Both the position numbers and the translations under genes were made by a program. The notes under the pieces were generated by a model that was not told where the DNA came from, searched no databases, and saw nothing but the letters and a program-made list of their open reading frames with translations. From positions 84,114 through 148,113 of the forward strand of contig NZ_JAATOM010000017.1 of assembly GCF_019207085.1 (NCBI RefSeq): 64,000 nucleotides of DNA. The letters run 5' to 3'. This stretch comes from Variovorax sp. dw_308. GTDB taxonomy: Bacteria > Pseudomonadota > Gammaproteobacteria > Burkholderiales > Burkholderiaceae_C. This document shows, one piece after another, positions 18,301 through 26,812 of the stretch (positions within the stretch are counted from its first letter, which is position 1; each line of letters begins with the position of its first letter).

Positions 18301-21300
18301 GACGATGGGCGCCGATGCGTACGGCGTGTTCGCGCAGAGCACGGGCGGTGGGGGCGGCGTCGGCGGCACCGGCGATTCGTCGGCGTCTGCCGGTTCGGGC
18401 AGCAACAGCTTTGGCGGCACGGTCACGGTGGGTGGCCAGGGCGGCGAGGGCGGCACGGGCGGGACGGTCACGGTCAATACGAATTCGCTCGGCAATGTGG
18501 CGACCTCGGGCGATGGCGCGAACGCAATCCTTGCGCAAAGCATCGGCGGCGGCGGTGGCGCATCGGGCGGCGGCACGGCGAAGGCCAACGGCGGCAACCT
18601 GTCGGTGGCCGTCACGGTCGGCGGCAATGCGGGCAGCGGCGGCGGGGGCGGCCAGGTCAACGTGACGAACCAGGCCAACCTGCTGACGCAGGGTGCGGAA
18701 GCCGACGCGATCTTCGCGCAGAGCGTCGGCGGTGGCGGCGGCAAGGCGGGCAAGGGTGCATCGACGGCCGGCGGGGCGCAGAAGGCGCAGGACGTGGTCA
18801 ACCAGATGGGCAACACGATCGCCACGGGCCTCGGGCTCAACCCTTCCGACGTGACGAAGATCGCCGATGGCGTCTACAAGGTCGGGGACGATGTGTGGAA
18901 GGGCATCGACAAGCTGTCGGACCTGCAGACGGTCCTCAACGGCGGCGGCGCGTCTGCCGCGCTGCGCGACGATGACAGCGGGGATGGCACGTCGAGCAAC
19001 CTCAAGCTGCACGCCACCATCGGCGGGCAGGGCGGCATCGGCGGCGATGGCAACCAGGTCACGGTCAACAACTCCGGGTCGATCCAGACCAACGGCACCA
19101 AGTCCGACGGCATCTTTGCGCAGAGCATCGGCGGCGGCGGCGGGGTGGGCGGCGCGAGCAGCTTCTCCGGCAGCGAGACCTCGGGCGGCGATGACAAGGA
19201 CAGCACCAGCGGCACGCTCACCGTGGGCGGCAGCGGCGCGGGGGCAGGCGGCGGCAGCACGGTGCAGGTCACCAACACCGGCTTGATCACGACCAACGGG
19301 GTCACGGCCTATGGCATCAATGCGCAGAGCGTGGGCGGTGGCGGCGGCAAGGGCGGCGCGACCGCCAAGTCGGACGGCGCGCTGAAGGACTTCAAGGTGA
19401 CGATCGGCGGCTCGGGTGGCGCAGGCGGTGCGGGTGGCGACGTGACGGTGACGAACGACGGCGCGGTCACGACCAACGAACGACAGTCGCCCGCCATCCT
19501 CGCGCAGAGCACGGGTGGTGGCGGCGGAACGGCGCACCTGCTGTCCAGCGACATCGCCGCGACCACGTCCGGCAACAACATGCAGATCAGCGCGACGCTC
19601 GGCGGCAGCGGCGGCGCCGGCGGTGCGGGCGGCAATGTCACGGTCGACATCGGACAGAACGCGACCGGCACGGTGCGCGGCTACGGGGTGGGCAGCATCG
19701 GCGTGATCGCGCAGAGCATCGGCGGCGGCGGGGGCGTTCTGACGACCACGAGCACGGTGACCGACGCGCAGGGCGGCGGCAATGGCGGCGGCATCCAGGA
19801 CACGACGACCATCCCCATCACCATTGGCGGCACAGGCGGTGCGAGCGGCAATGGCAGCACGGTCAACGTGACGCTGGGTGCGGGCAGCACGAGTCCGACC
19901 TCGTCGATCCTGACGACCCAGGCCGGCGCCTACGGCATCCTCGCGCAGAGCATCGGCGGCGGTGGCGGCCTGTTCGCGGGCGCCACACCGAGCCAGGAAC
20001 TGGACAAGCTCTATGGCAGCACCAACCAGACCGGCAATGGCGGCAGCGTCAACGTCAAGCTCGACCACAGCGGCTGGATCTACACCAGCGGCGACGGCGC
20101 GGTCGGTGTGATCGCGCAGAGCGTGGGCGGTGGCGGCGGCGTCATCGGGGGCATGCAGAACGTCAACCTGGCGAGCGGACTGCAAACCAATCCGACGGCG
20201 GAAAGCGGGCAGGGCGGCAACGTCTCGGTGGACCTGGAGAGCGGCGGCAACATCGTGACGCAAGGCAAGGGCGCGCATGGCATCTTCGCGCAGGCGGTCG
20301 GTGGCGGCGGCGGCGTGGTGGCGGGCGCGAACAACACCGGCTATGCGTACGCGGGCGCGACGCCGTACGCCAATTGCAGCGGCACGGGTTGCACCGGCGA
20401 CGTCAGCATCACGATGGGCTACAACACTGTCGTGCAGACGCACGGCGAAGGCTCGTATGGCATCTACGCCCAGAGCAGTGGCAACGGCACCAACAACACG
20501 ACCATCACGCTGAACCCGGATTCGTGGGTGGAAAGCCGCGACAAGTCGGCGGGCGGCATCTTCATCGAGTCGGCGGGATCCAACACCGTGAGCAATCAAG
20601 GCAATATCGCGGCCACTGCGAGCGGCACGGCCATCTCGGGCGCCATCGGCAGCACGCTGGTGCACAACCAGTCAGGCGGCACGATCATCGGCAGCATCAA
20701 CCTCGGGATCAACGGCGGCACGGGCAGCGTGATCAACGATGCGGGCGGCATCATGAACCTCGGCACGACGACGACCGCAGGCAGTTTCACCAACAGCGGC
20801 ACGGTCAATCTCGGCGCGGCCGGCACTGCGATGGCGGCCAGCACGGTCAACGGCAACTTCACGAGCACCGGCACCATCTCGACGCCGGTCGACTTCACCA
20901 AGGGCACCGCCGCGCAACTCAACGTGCAGGGCAACGCGACGCTGTCGGGCGTGTACCAGCTTGCGCCGACCTTGCTGGCGAACAATGCGGTCACGCTGGT
21001 CACGTCGAGCAATCCACTGTCGATCGGGAATCTGTCGGTGCATGACAGCGGCAACATGCTCTTCACCTACAAGCAGCAGGCCACGAGCGCGAACGAGTAC
21101 GCGGTGGCGCCGGTGTCGCAACTGGCCACGGTCGCGGCGGCCAACAACTTCAGCGCGGCGCAACAGTCATTGGCGGCGAAGCTGAACGCGGGCTTCACGT
21201 CCAGCGTGAGCAACGCGCAGGCCAGCACCTATGCGTCGCTGTCACAACTGGCCACGCCGGCCGCCTATGCCACTGCGCTCAACGGCCTGAGCGGCGAGGC

Positions 21301-22234
21301 GATGCAGGCGGTGGGCACGGCGCGGCTGGCGGCGAGTCATTCCTTCGTCGAGCGGCTCAACAGCTGCCCGGGCTCGGAGCATCTGGGCGAGTTGCTGCAG
21401 GAGAGGGACTGCGTCTGGGCCCGCGTGATCGACAACCAGACCGACCGCAAGACCAACAGCGACAGCCTCGGCTACAACGCCAGCGCCGCCGGCGCGCAAG
21501 TCGGTGCGCAGAAGCGCATCGGCGACGGCTGGATCGCGGGCGGCTCGGTGTCGTATGACCACAGCTCGCTCAATGCGGACGGCTCCGGCGGCAGCGTCAG
21601 CGGCGACAACGTGGCCATCGGCGCGATCGTGAAGAAGGAGATCGGCAACTGGACCATCTCCGGCGCGGCCGACCTGGGACGCGGCAGCTACGACAGCTCG
21701 CGCCTGGCGATGATCGGCGCCGTCGGCGGCGTGGCCACGGGCTCCTTCGATGCATGGCACGCGGGCCTGCATTCGCGCATCGCCTACCAGATGCCCTACG
21801 AGGGCTGGTACCTGAAGCCCTACGTCGACCTGCATGCCGTGCGCATCACCACCGGCGCCTACACCGAGACCGGCGCCGGCCCGCTCGCATTGCAGGTGCA
21901 GAAGCAGAGCGACACCATGTTCGCCGCCTCGCCCATGCTGGAAGTCGGCGGCCGCATGCGGCTCGACAACCAGATGGAGCTGCGCGCCTTCGCCGGCATC
22001 GGCGCCGTGGTGCAGAACAAGTCCGAATGGGGCGCGCAGGCGAACCTCGCGGGCTGGGCCGACGGCAGCACCTTCCGGGCCGTGTCGTCCATCCCGGACC
22101 AGCGCATGAAGGTCAACCTGGGGGCCAACCTGTCGCTCACCAAGTCGACGGAACTGCGGCTGGAGTACACGGGGGAGTTCGCGCATGACTACAAGTCCAA
22201 CACGGGGTCGGTGAAGTTCAACTACTTTTTCTGA
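15392..22234 (+). CDS. Giant Gly-rich autotransporter (type V secretion)
   Basis: A protein of about 2280 residues. A long N-terminal leader with a hydrophobic core ('LAQSAVLLPAGGAAVYLSS') resembles the extended signal peptides of large autotransporters; ATGs at 15392, 15404 and 15491 are all possible starts. The passenger (about residues 70-2000) is extremely rich in Gly, Asn, Ser and Thr and carries 17 recognisable copies of a G-(I/V)-x-A-Q-S-x-G-G-G-G-G-x-G-G motif, each followed by a 'TITTSG'-like strand, consistent with a beta-helix. From about residue 2004 ('RDCVWARVIDNQ') to the terminal Phe lies a ~275-residue autotransporter beta-barrel ending 'GSVKFNYFF', suited to BAM-mediated insertion. 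Expected role: surface adhesion or aggregation (family knowledge). A second internal repeat family is absent; no protease motif was seen. Confidence 0.93.
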   Translation: MPKPMTPVGRVATLPSPGFTTSCATTTASKRFGMRKLVAALAQSAVLLPAGGAAVYLSSTAALADSGPACQKGSPTACQIVYTEAAAGHGDTGSSTPTIISTFTNSQTLTAVPGPTGWGAVQFESHAGNGGDANSDGQDGGAGGMGNTVSAVTGAGVTATGTNTGGILRFTAQGGDGGGGQGDHVGSPGRSGVGGGGGEVDVTMNGTVTSTDPGSPGLYALSQGGSSQQGDSGSTGFFGAKSGNGGGSNAMTVSIGGTITTAGTGASINAVGGNGGTGVEDSSGASETEGRDGGAGGPSVLPIQVTVTGRVQSSAADGVDVLVQGGNGGDGGKGGEAPSSSTGGNGGDGGFTPAATLTVSGRVGGGVIGALVQNRGGSGGNGGASSNSGTSSGGVGGNGATADTSTLILQSGGSIAGGTTGASAASGGGDGGTGGVGGFTNDTSMSGNGGAGGAGGAVVVDIGQTPQNQTPVKTTVSTAPGVAAIGVSAISYGGAGGAAAVDAAQNYAHGGMGGAGGLAGIASVTIEGNGLVTTLGHDTPTTSTTVLPGVLVRSNGGVGGAGGNTGAGMGSAAGDAGMGGAGNTATAIINGSVSTSGSYAYGVLAQSIGGAGNAGGDADSVFGAYGGASKNGGAGGNVYMSGQGGSVTTSGTGAAGMVAQSVGGGGGAGGNALTLGGGGAIGGNGGAGGNGLNVTAGLLATDGNSAALNNTIVTHGDSSTALIAQSIGGAGGNGGNSLVVGTVLPSISIGGDGKSGGIGGTVNVQNDGLITTSGQQSGGIAAQSVGGGGGNGGASVAINAGVQVSTSFALGGAGATGGTGGVVNLTSNNQVSTYGADAFGLKAQSISGGGGQGGTALATAIALGGDPEFPTTSVSIGIGGSGGAGGDQSKSPVTVTNNGLITTAGDGAIGILAQNVAGGGGNGGDSTASSYANGGDKESTNVSVSSSVGGKGKGGGTGGAVRVNNNALVVTMGADAYGVFAQSTGGGGGVGGTGDSSASAGSGSNSFGGTVTVGGQGGEGGTGGTVTVNTNSLGNVATSGDGANAILAQSIGGGGGASGGGTAKANGGNLSVAVTVGGNAGSGGGGGQVNVTNQANLLTQGAEADAIFAQSVGGGGGKAGKGASTAGGAQKAQDVVNQMGNTIATGLGLNPSDVTKIADGVYKVGDDVWKGIDKLSDLQTVLNGGGASAALRDDDSGDGTSSNLKLHATIGGQGGIGGDGNQVTVNNSGSIQTNGTKSDGIFAQSIGGGGGVGGASSFSGSETSGGDDKDSTSGTLTVGGSGAGAGGGSTVQVTNTGLITTNGVTAYGINAQSVGGGGGKGGATAKSDGALKDFKVTIGGSGGAGGAGGDVTVTNDGAVTTNERQSPAILAQSTGGGGGTAHLLSSDIAATTSGNNMQISATLGGSGGAGGAGGNVTVDIGQNATGTVRGYGVGSIGVIAQSIGGGGGVLTTTSTVTDAQGGGNGGGIQDTTTIPITIGGTGGASGNGSTVNVTLGAGSTSPTSSILTTQAGAYGILAQSIGGGGGLFAGATPSQELDKLYGSTNQTGNGGSVNVKLDHSGWIYTSGDGAVGVIAQSVGGGGGVIGGMQNVNLASGLQTNPTAESGQGGNVSVDLESGGNIVTQGKGAHGIFAQAVGGGGGVVAGANNTGYAYAGATPYANCSGTGCTGDVSITMGYNTVVQTHGEGSYGIYAQSSGNGTNNTTITLNPDSWVESRDKSAGGIFIESAGSNTVSNQGNIAATASGTAISGAIGSTLVHNQSGGTIIGSINLGINGGTGSVINDAGGIMNLGTTTTAGSFTNSGTVNLGAAGTAMAASTVNGNFTSTGTISTPVDFTKGTAAQLNVQGNATLSGVYQLAPTLLANNAVTLVTSSNPLSIGNLSVHDSGNMLFTYKQQATSANEYAVAPVSQLATVAAANNFSAAQQSLAAKLNAGFTSSVSNAQASTYASLSQLATPAAYATALNGLSGEAMQAVGTARLAASHSFVERLNSCPGSEHLGELLQERDCVWARVIDNQTDRKTNSDSLGYNASAAGAQVGAQKRIGDGWIAGGSVSYDHSSLNADGSGGSVSGDNVAIGAIVKKEIGNWTISGAADLGRGSYDSSRLAMIGAVGGVATGSFDAWHAGLHSRIAYQMPYEGWYLKPYVDLHAVRITTGAYTETGAGPLALQVQKQSDTMFAASPMLEVGGRMRLDNQMELRAFAGIGAVVQNKSEWGAQANLAGWADGSTFRAVSSIPDQRMKVNLGANLSLTKSTELRLEYTGEFAHDYKSNTGSVKFNYFF

Positions 22235-22331
22235 GGGGGACGCGGTCGCAGATGACGCATGTCGATTTTGTGTAGGCTCGTTCGTCGTTTGAATTGAGGG
22301 TCGTCCTCTGCACTTTCTGGAGAAACAAGCC

Positions 22332-22778
22332 ATGGCTACCAACACCGTCCGCCATCACCGCGTGCTGCGCACCACGCCGGACAAGATCTACCGCGCCTTC
22401 ACCGAGCGCAGCGCCTTCGAGCGCTGGCTGCCGCCGTTCGGCTTCACCGGGCAAGTCCATGCCATGGACCCCGTGGTCGGCGGCGCTTGGCGCATGTCGT
22501 TCACGAACTTCGGCACCGGGCACATCCACTCGTTCGGCGGCAAGTACCTGGAGCTTGTGCCGGGAGAGCGCATTGCCTACGACGCAACTTTCGACGAACC
22601 GAACCTCCCTGGGACCATGAAGACAACGGTGACGCTGGCTGCCGTGTCCTGCGGCACGGATGTCTCGATCGTGCAGGAAGGCATCCCCGAGATGATTCCC
22701 GTGGAGATGTGCTACCTGGGGTGGCAGGAGTCGCTGATTACGCTGGCGCAGTTGGTGGAGCCGAATATTCCGGGGTGA
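22332..22778 (+). CDS. SRPBCC / AHSA1-type protein
   Basis: A 148-residue START-like protein of the AHSA1 (polyketide cyclase/SRPBCC) family: 'RVLRTTPDKIYRAFTERSAF' followed by 'WLPPFGFTGQVHAMDPVVGG' and the C-terminal helix 'CYLGWQESLITLAQLVEPNI'. These proteins have a hydrophobic cavity for a small ligand; the ligand is unknown. The ATG at 22332 has GGAG about 12 nt upstream. It stands alone 98 bases after the autotransporter, and its product shows no export signal. Confidence 0.88.
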   Translation: MATNTVRHHRVLRTTPDKIYRAFTERSAFERWLPPFGFTGQVHAMDPVVGGAWRMSFTNFGTGHIHSFGGKYLELVPGERIAYDATFDEPNLPGTMKTTVTLAAVSCGTDVSIVQEGIPEMIPVEMCYLGWQESLITLAQLVEPNIPG

Positions 22779-22882
22779 GGGGCTGGATTGGCTGGCCAGT
22801 CGTCGGGGCCTCTCGCGAGCATTTGATTCCACGAGGTGACGGGCTCCCGTTTGCGCACATGGGTGCAAGCCGAGCCGCGCGT

Positions 22883-24577
22883 CTAGCGCGAGAGCTGAGT
22901 GCGCGCGAGCGCGCCAAGTCGCCGAACTCCCTTGTCGATTCGCTCGCTCCAGGTGCTGCCAGCGCTCAGGCGCAGGCAGTTTCGAAATCGACGGCTTGCG
23001 GAGAAGACATCCCCTGGCGCAAAGCAGATGCCATGTTCCAGCGCTTCGTCAAACAGGGCGCGGGAGTCGAACCTGCTTGGCAGTTCGACCCACAGCGCAA
23101 ATCCGCCAGCGGGCCGGCTGACGCGCGTCTCGGGCGGGAAGCTCGCCTCGATGGCGCGGGCCAGGCGCAGCAGGTTCTCTTCCAGCAGGCGGCGCAGCCT
23201 GCGCATGTGTGCGTCGTAGGCGCCACTGGCCAGGAAGTCCGCGAGCGCGACCTGCGGAAGAACGGGGCTGCACAGGCTGAACGCCAGCTTGCGGTCCACG
23301 ACGCGTTGCGCAAGGGACCCCGGCGCGATCCAGCCGATGCGGTATCCGGGTGCCAGGCTTTTCGAGAACGAGCTGCAGTAGATCGTGCTGGCGCCGCCGT
23401 CGAGCGCAATGAACGGCCTGGGCCGCTCGCGGGTGAAATGAATCTCGCCGTACACGTCGTCTTCGATCAGGGGGATGGCATGCCGCGCGAGCAGGGCCAG
23501 CAGCTCGCGCTTCTGTGCTTCGGGCATCAACGCGCCCAGCGGGTTGCTGAAGCTCGACGACAGCATGCAGGCCGCCACGGGTTCCGTGTCGAGCAGCCGT
23601 GCGAGCGCGGCCACGTTGACGCCGCGGGTCGGATCGGTGGGGAGCTCCAGCGCCTTCATCCCGAGCACCTCCAGCGTATGGAGAAGCCCGAAGTAGGTGG
23701 GCGATTCGACCGCGATGGTGTCGCCCGGCTTGGCGACGGCGCTCAGCGCGAGCATCACGGCTTCGGTGCAGCCGTTCGTGATGATCACGTCGTCGGGTGA
23801 CAGCGCATGCCCGATGCGCATCGCCCGCCTGGAGATTTCGCGGCGCAGGCCCAGGTCGCCGCGCGGCGAGCCGTAGACGTTGTGGCGCGCGCCGTGCTGG
23901 CGTGCGGCACGCGCCAGCGCCAGGTCGAGTCGTTTGGACTGCAGCAAGGCCGCGTCCGGCACGGCGCAGCCGAGCGGCACGAGCGCTGAATTGGACGCGT
24001 GCTCCAGTAGGGCTGCGACTGCGCCGCTGATGGACACGGTCGACGCCCTGGAACGCAGGCGCGACGGCGACGGCCGCGCGAGCGTGCCACCTTGCGTGGC
24101 AGCGACGTAGAAGCCCGACTGTGGCCGCGCGGCCAGTACGCCGCGGTCCTCCAGCAGCCGGTAGGCCTGCAGGACCGTGGAGATGCTGATGCCGTGCTGC
24201 TCACTGAGGGCTCGCACGGACGGCACGCGCTCGCCGGGCGCGAGCGTGCCGTTGTCGATCATGCTGACGATGAGTTCGGCGAGTTGCTCGTAGCGATGGG
24301 AGGCGGAAGACTCTGCGGCGTTGTCGGTGGGCCGGGTGCCAGACGCACTCGCACGCGAGGCAGCGACATAGAAGCCGGCCTGGGGCCGTGCGACGAGGAT
24401 GCCGCGATCCTGCAGCAGGCGATAGGCCTGCAATGCCGTAGACGTGCTGATGCCATGCTGCTCGCCGACAGCGCGCACGGACGGCATGCGCGCACCCGGC
24501 GCGAGCACGCCCTTGTCGATCTTCCTGATGAAAATTTGGGCCAACTGTTCGTAGCGATACGTAGCGTTTGTGTCCAT
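22883..24577 (-). CDS. MocR-like PLP-dependent regulator with two tandem GntR domains
   Basis: A 564-residue GntR/aminotransferase fusion. Uniquely, the winged-helix domain is present twice: about residues 7-70 ('RYEQLAQIFIRKIDKGVLAP', 'GISTSTALQAYRLLQDRG') and about 94-157 ('RYEQLAELIVSMIDNGTLAP', 'GISISTVLQAYRLLEDRG'). The units repeat with an exact 261-nt (87-codon) period and are still very similar in DNA. A fold-type-I aminotransferase domain follows with PLP Lys406 in 'SSFSKSLAPGYRIGW'. MocR regulators sense PLP or amino-acid aldimines and control neighbouring metabolism genes. It is divergent from an aminotransferase gene, and a perfect 17-bp palindrome lies between them. Start chosen at 24577; an in-frame ATG at 24628 would cover the palindrome. 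Confidence 0.9.
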   Translation of the reverse strand: MDTNATYRYEQLAQIFIRKIDKGVLAPGARMPSVRAVGEQHGISTSTALQAYRLLQDRGILVARPQAGFYVAASRASASGTRPTDNAAESSASHRYEQLAELIVSMIDNGTLAPGERVPSVRALSEQHGISISTVLQAYRLLEDRGVLAARPQSGFYVAATQGGTLARPSPSRLRSRASTVSISGAVAALLEHASNSALVPLGCAVPDAALLQSKRLDLALARAARQHGARHNVYGSPRGDLGLRREISRRAMRIGHALSPDDVIITNGCTEAVMLALSAVAKPGDTIAVESPTYFGLLHTLEVLGMKALELPTDPTRGVNVAALARLLDTEPVAACMLSSSFSNPLGALMPEAQKRELLALLARHAIPLIEDDVYGEIHFTRERPRPFIALDGGASTIYCSSFSKSLAPGYRIGWIAPGSLAQRVVDRKLAFSLCSPVLPQVALADFLASGAYDAHMRRLRRLLEENLLRLARAIEASFPPETRVSRPAGGFALWVELPSRFDSRALFDEALEHGICFAPGDVFSASRRFRNCLRLSAGSTWSERIDKGVRRLGALARTQLSR

Positions 24578-24621
24578 TGCGTGCTCGCGGTGGGACTGCG
24601 CCGGATTGTCGGCGAAGCGCC

Positions 24622-24638
24622 TTTGCATGACATGCAAA
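24622..24638. promoter_or_regulatory. Perfect 8-1-8 palindrome, probable MocR/GntR operator
   Basis: TTTGCATGACATGCAAA is a perfect palindrome with a central A, placed in the 205-base gap between the divergent MocR-like regulator (start 24577) and aminotransferase (start 24783). It is 45 bases upstream of the regulator start, suggesting autoregulation and control of the divergent gene. Two copies of AATTGTG (about 24637 and 24662) follow and could be extra half-sites. Confidence 0.6.
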
Positions 24639-24782
24639 TTGTGCTGGTCCAATCAGACAGAAATTGTGGCTGTTGTGATTGTTTGGCGATCATTAGGATG
24701 CGTTCATTCGCTGCTACCCGACGCGCCCCGGGGCAGGCGATTGACGACATCGGGCGACTCACGCAACTGCAAGGCGGGACGA

Positions 24783-25979
24783 ATGACAGTGCTCGAAGAG
24801 CAGGTGGATGCAGCGGAGTCCGGCCCCGCCGGGCCGACTTACCCGGCGTGGCGAGGCAGGTTTCCTTACAACGAGATCATTTCCCTGCTCGACGTGAATC
24901 GGCCGTTCAACCTGGCGGAGAGCACATCGCAGGACCTGACAGTCGGGGATGTGCTGGACCTGGCTGGGCTCGAGACCCTGCGCGGACTGAAGCTGGGCTA
25001 CGGCCGGTCTGCGGGAGCGGTCGAGCTTCGCGAGGAGATCGCCAAGGCCTGCAAGGTGCCTGCCGATCAGGTCATCACGACCCAGGGGACGGCCCTGGGA
25101 CTCTTCCTGCTGGCCTTCGAGGTCTGCCGTCCAGGCGACGAGGCGGTCCTCGTGACACCGTGCTTTCCGCCGAGCCGCGACTGCCTTCTTGGCGCAGGTG
25201 TCGCCGTCCGTGAGGTCCGGCTGAGCTTTGAGAACGGCTACCAGCTGGATCCGGACGAACTCACGGCAAGTCTTTCGCCGAAGACCAGGCTGGTCAGTCT
25301 CGCTTCGCCGCAGAACCCGAGCGGGGTCCGCATGTCTCGCGGCATTGTCGACAAGCTGCTCGCGTTGCTGGAGAGCCGGGCGCCGCAGGCCATCCTCTTC
25401 ATCGACGAGACCTATCGCGAGGCCACGTACGGCAACGACGCAGTCCCCGACAGCTTTGCCGGGCTGCACCCGCGCATCGTCACGGGCGCCTCGGTGTCGA
25501 AGGCGCTGGGTGCGCCGGGCTTGCGCACCGGCTGGCTCACCGTCGCGGATGCGGATCTCCGGGCGCGCCTGGTCGTCGCCAAGATGAACACAGTGATCTG
25601 CGGCTCGGTGCTGGACGAGGCACTGGCCACTGCACTGCTGCGCCATCGCGACAGCGTGCTGGCGCCGCGCCGCCGGCTGCTCGCCGAAGCGCTTGCAAAA
25701 CTGGCGGCCTGGTGCGAGGCAGAGCGCGAACGCGTCGAATGGATTCGACCGGACGGTGGTGCGCTGTGCTGCCTGCGCCTTCGCGCGGACAAGCTCGGCA
25801 GCGCCAGCGTCTCGCGGTTCTGGGACTTGCTGCCCGGGCACGAACTTCAACTGGCGTCCGGCGCATGGTTCGGCGAGAGCGACCGCGTCTTCCGACTGGG
25901 CTTCGGCTACCTGCCGTCTCGACGCTTGGGTCCCGCCCTGGCCGCCCTGTCGACGGTGCTGGACGCTGCTGCGGCATGA
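24783..25979 (+). CDS. PLP-dependent class I/II aminotransferase
   Basis: A 398-residue fold-type-I aminotransferase. The PLP-binding lysine is Lys240 in 'GASVSKALGAPGLRTGW'; 'VSLASPQNPSGVRMSR' carries the conserved Asn, and 'ILFIDETYREATYG' the Asp/Tyr pair. 'FRLGFGYLP' supplies the Arg that binds the substrate carboxylate. It probably transaminates an amino acid supplied by neighbouring transport functions; the specificity is unknown. The ATG at 24783 is preferred over upstream in-frame starts, which lie within the regulatory gap. It is divergent from the MocR-like regulator and is followed 70 bases later by a broken substrate-binding protein gene. Confidence 0.9.
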   Translation: MTVLEEQVDAAESGPAGPTYPAWRGRFPYNEIISLLDVNRPFNLAESTSQDLTVGDVLDLAGLETLRGLKLGYGRSAGAVELREEIAKACKVPADQVITTQGTALGLFLLAFEVCRPGDEAVLVTPCFPPSRDCLLGAGVAVREVRLSFENGYQLDPDELTASLSPKTRLVSLASPQNPSGVRMSRGIVDKLLALLESRAPQAILFIDETYREATYGNDAVPDSFAGLHPRIVTGASVSKALGAPGLRTGWLTVADADLRARLVVAKMNTVICGSVLDEALATALLRHRDSVLAPRRRLLAEALAKLAAWCEAERERVEWIRPDGGALCCLRLRADKLGSASVSRFWDLLPGHELQLASGAWFGESDRVFRLGFGYLPSRRLGPALAALSTVLDAAAA

Positions 25980-26049
25980 AGGCCAGCCGACGCCCGGCCA
26001 CGCGCATGATGGTCCCATCCCTCCACCCTGATGCCCATCGAGTGCACCC

Positions 26050-26801
26050 ATGAAGGTACGCATTGCCTATATCGAAGAACCGCCCTACTACTGGACCGCC
26101 GAAGACGGGTCCGTCGTGGGCGCCGACATCGAGCTTGCCGACGCCGTGCTTCGCGCCGCCGGCGTCACCTCGATCCAGCACTTGCCAGTGTCGTTCGACG
26201 AGCTCCTGCCCGGCGTGCAGCGGGGACGCTGGGACATGAACGTCCCGATTTTCGTGACCGCGGAGCGCGCGCAGCACGTCGCGTTCAGCCTCCCGGTGTG
26301 GGCGCTCGGTGACGGATTCCTGGTGCAACCCGGCAATCCGAAGGCGCTCACGAGCTACAAGGCATTGGCGGCGCATGACGATGCGCGCCTGGGGATCATT
26401 GCAGGGCAGGTGCAGTTCGATTCGGCCAGGTCGGCCGGCGTGGGCGACGGCCAGATCGTGATGTTCAGGGACCAGCCGAAGCCGTCGCCGCGCTGGTCGC
26501 CGGAAAGATAGATGCCTTCGCGGGAACGGCCGTTGGGAACCGGGCCGAGGCCCACGGCAACCCGGCGCTGGAGGCGGTTGCGCACGAGGTCGGCAAGGAC
26601 GCAAGGCTTCCTGTCGGCGCCTTCTCGTTCGACAAGCGCAACCACGGCCTCCTGCAGGCCGTGAACGAACAGCTGCGCAGGTATCTCGGTTCGGCGGAAC
26701 ATCGCGCCCGCATGGCGAAGTACGGCATCACGCAGACTGAAATCGACGGCGTGCTTCCCGCAGGTCGCGCCATGAATGCGACGAATGACGGGCGTGTTTG
26801 A
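26050..26801 (+). pseudogene. Substrate-binding protein of amino-acid ABC transporter type, frameshifted
   Basis: The frame from 26050 encodes the first part of a family-3 solute-binding domain ('RIAYIEEPPYYWTAEDGSVV', 'GADIELADAVLRAAG', 'WDMNVPIFVTAERAQHVAFS') and stops at 26511. Homology continues in another frame from about 26473: 'AEAVAALVAGKIDAFAGTAV', then 'GAFSFDKRNHGLLQAVNEQL' and 'MAKYGITQTEIDGVLPAG', ending at a TGA at 26799-26801. A single lost C in 'GACCAGCCGAAG' (about 26470-26476) would restore 'MFRDPAEAVAALV'. No signal peptide precedes the domain, so even the intact protein may have been cytoplasmic. Real decay or a sequencing error are both possible. Confidence 0.8.
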
Positions 26802-26812
26802 TGGAGGTCAAT

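Noticed and set aside
16412..20665. 1417-codon open frame antisense to the autotransporter
   Set aside because: Codon-pattern shadow of the repetitive GGN-rich passenger; its protein is low-complexity Ala/Arg/Asp without known motifs or a ribosome site.
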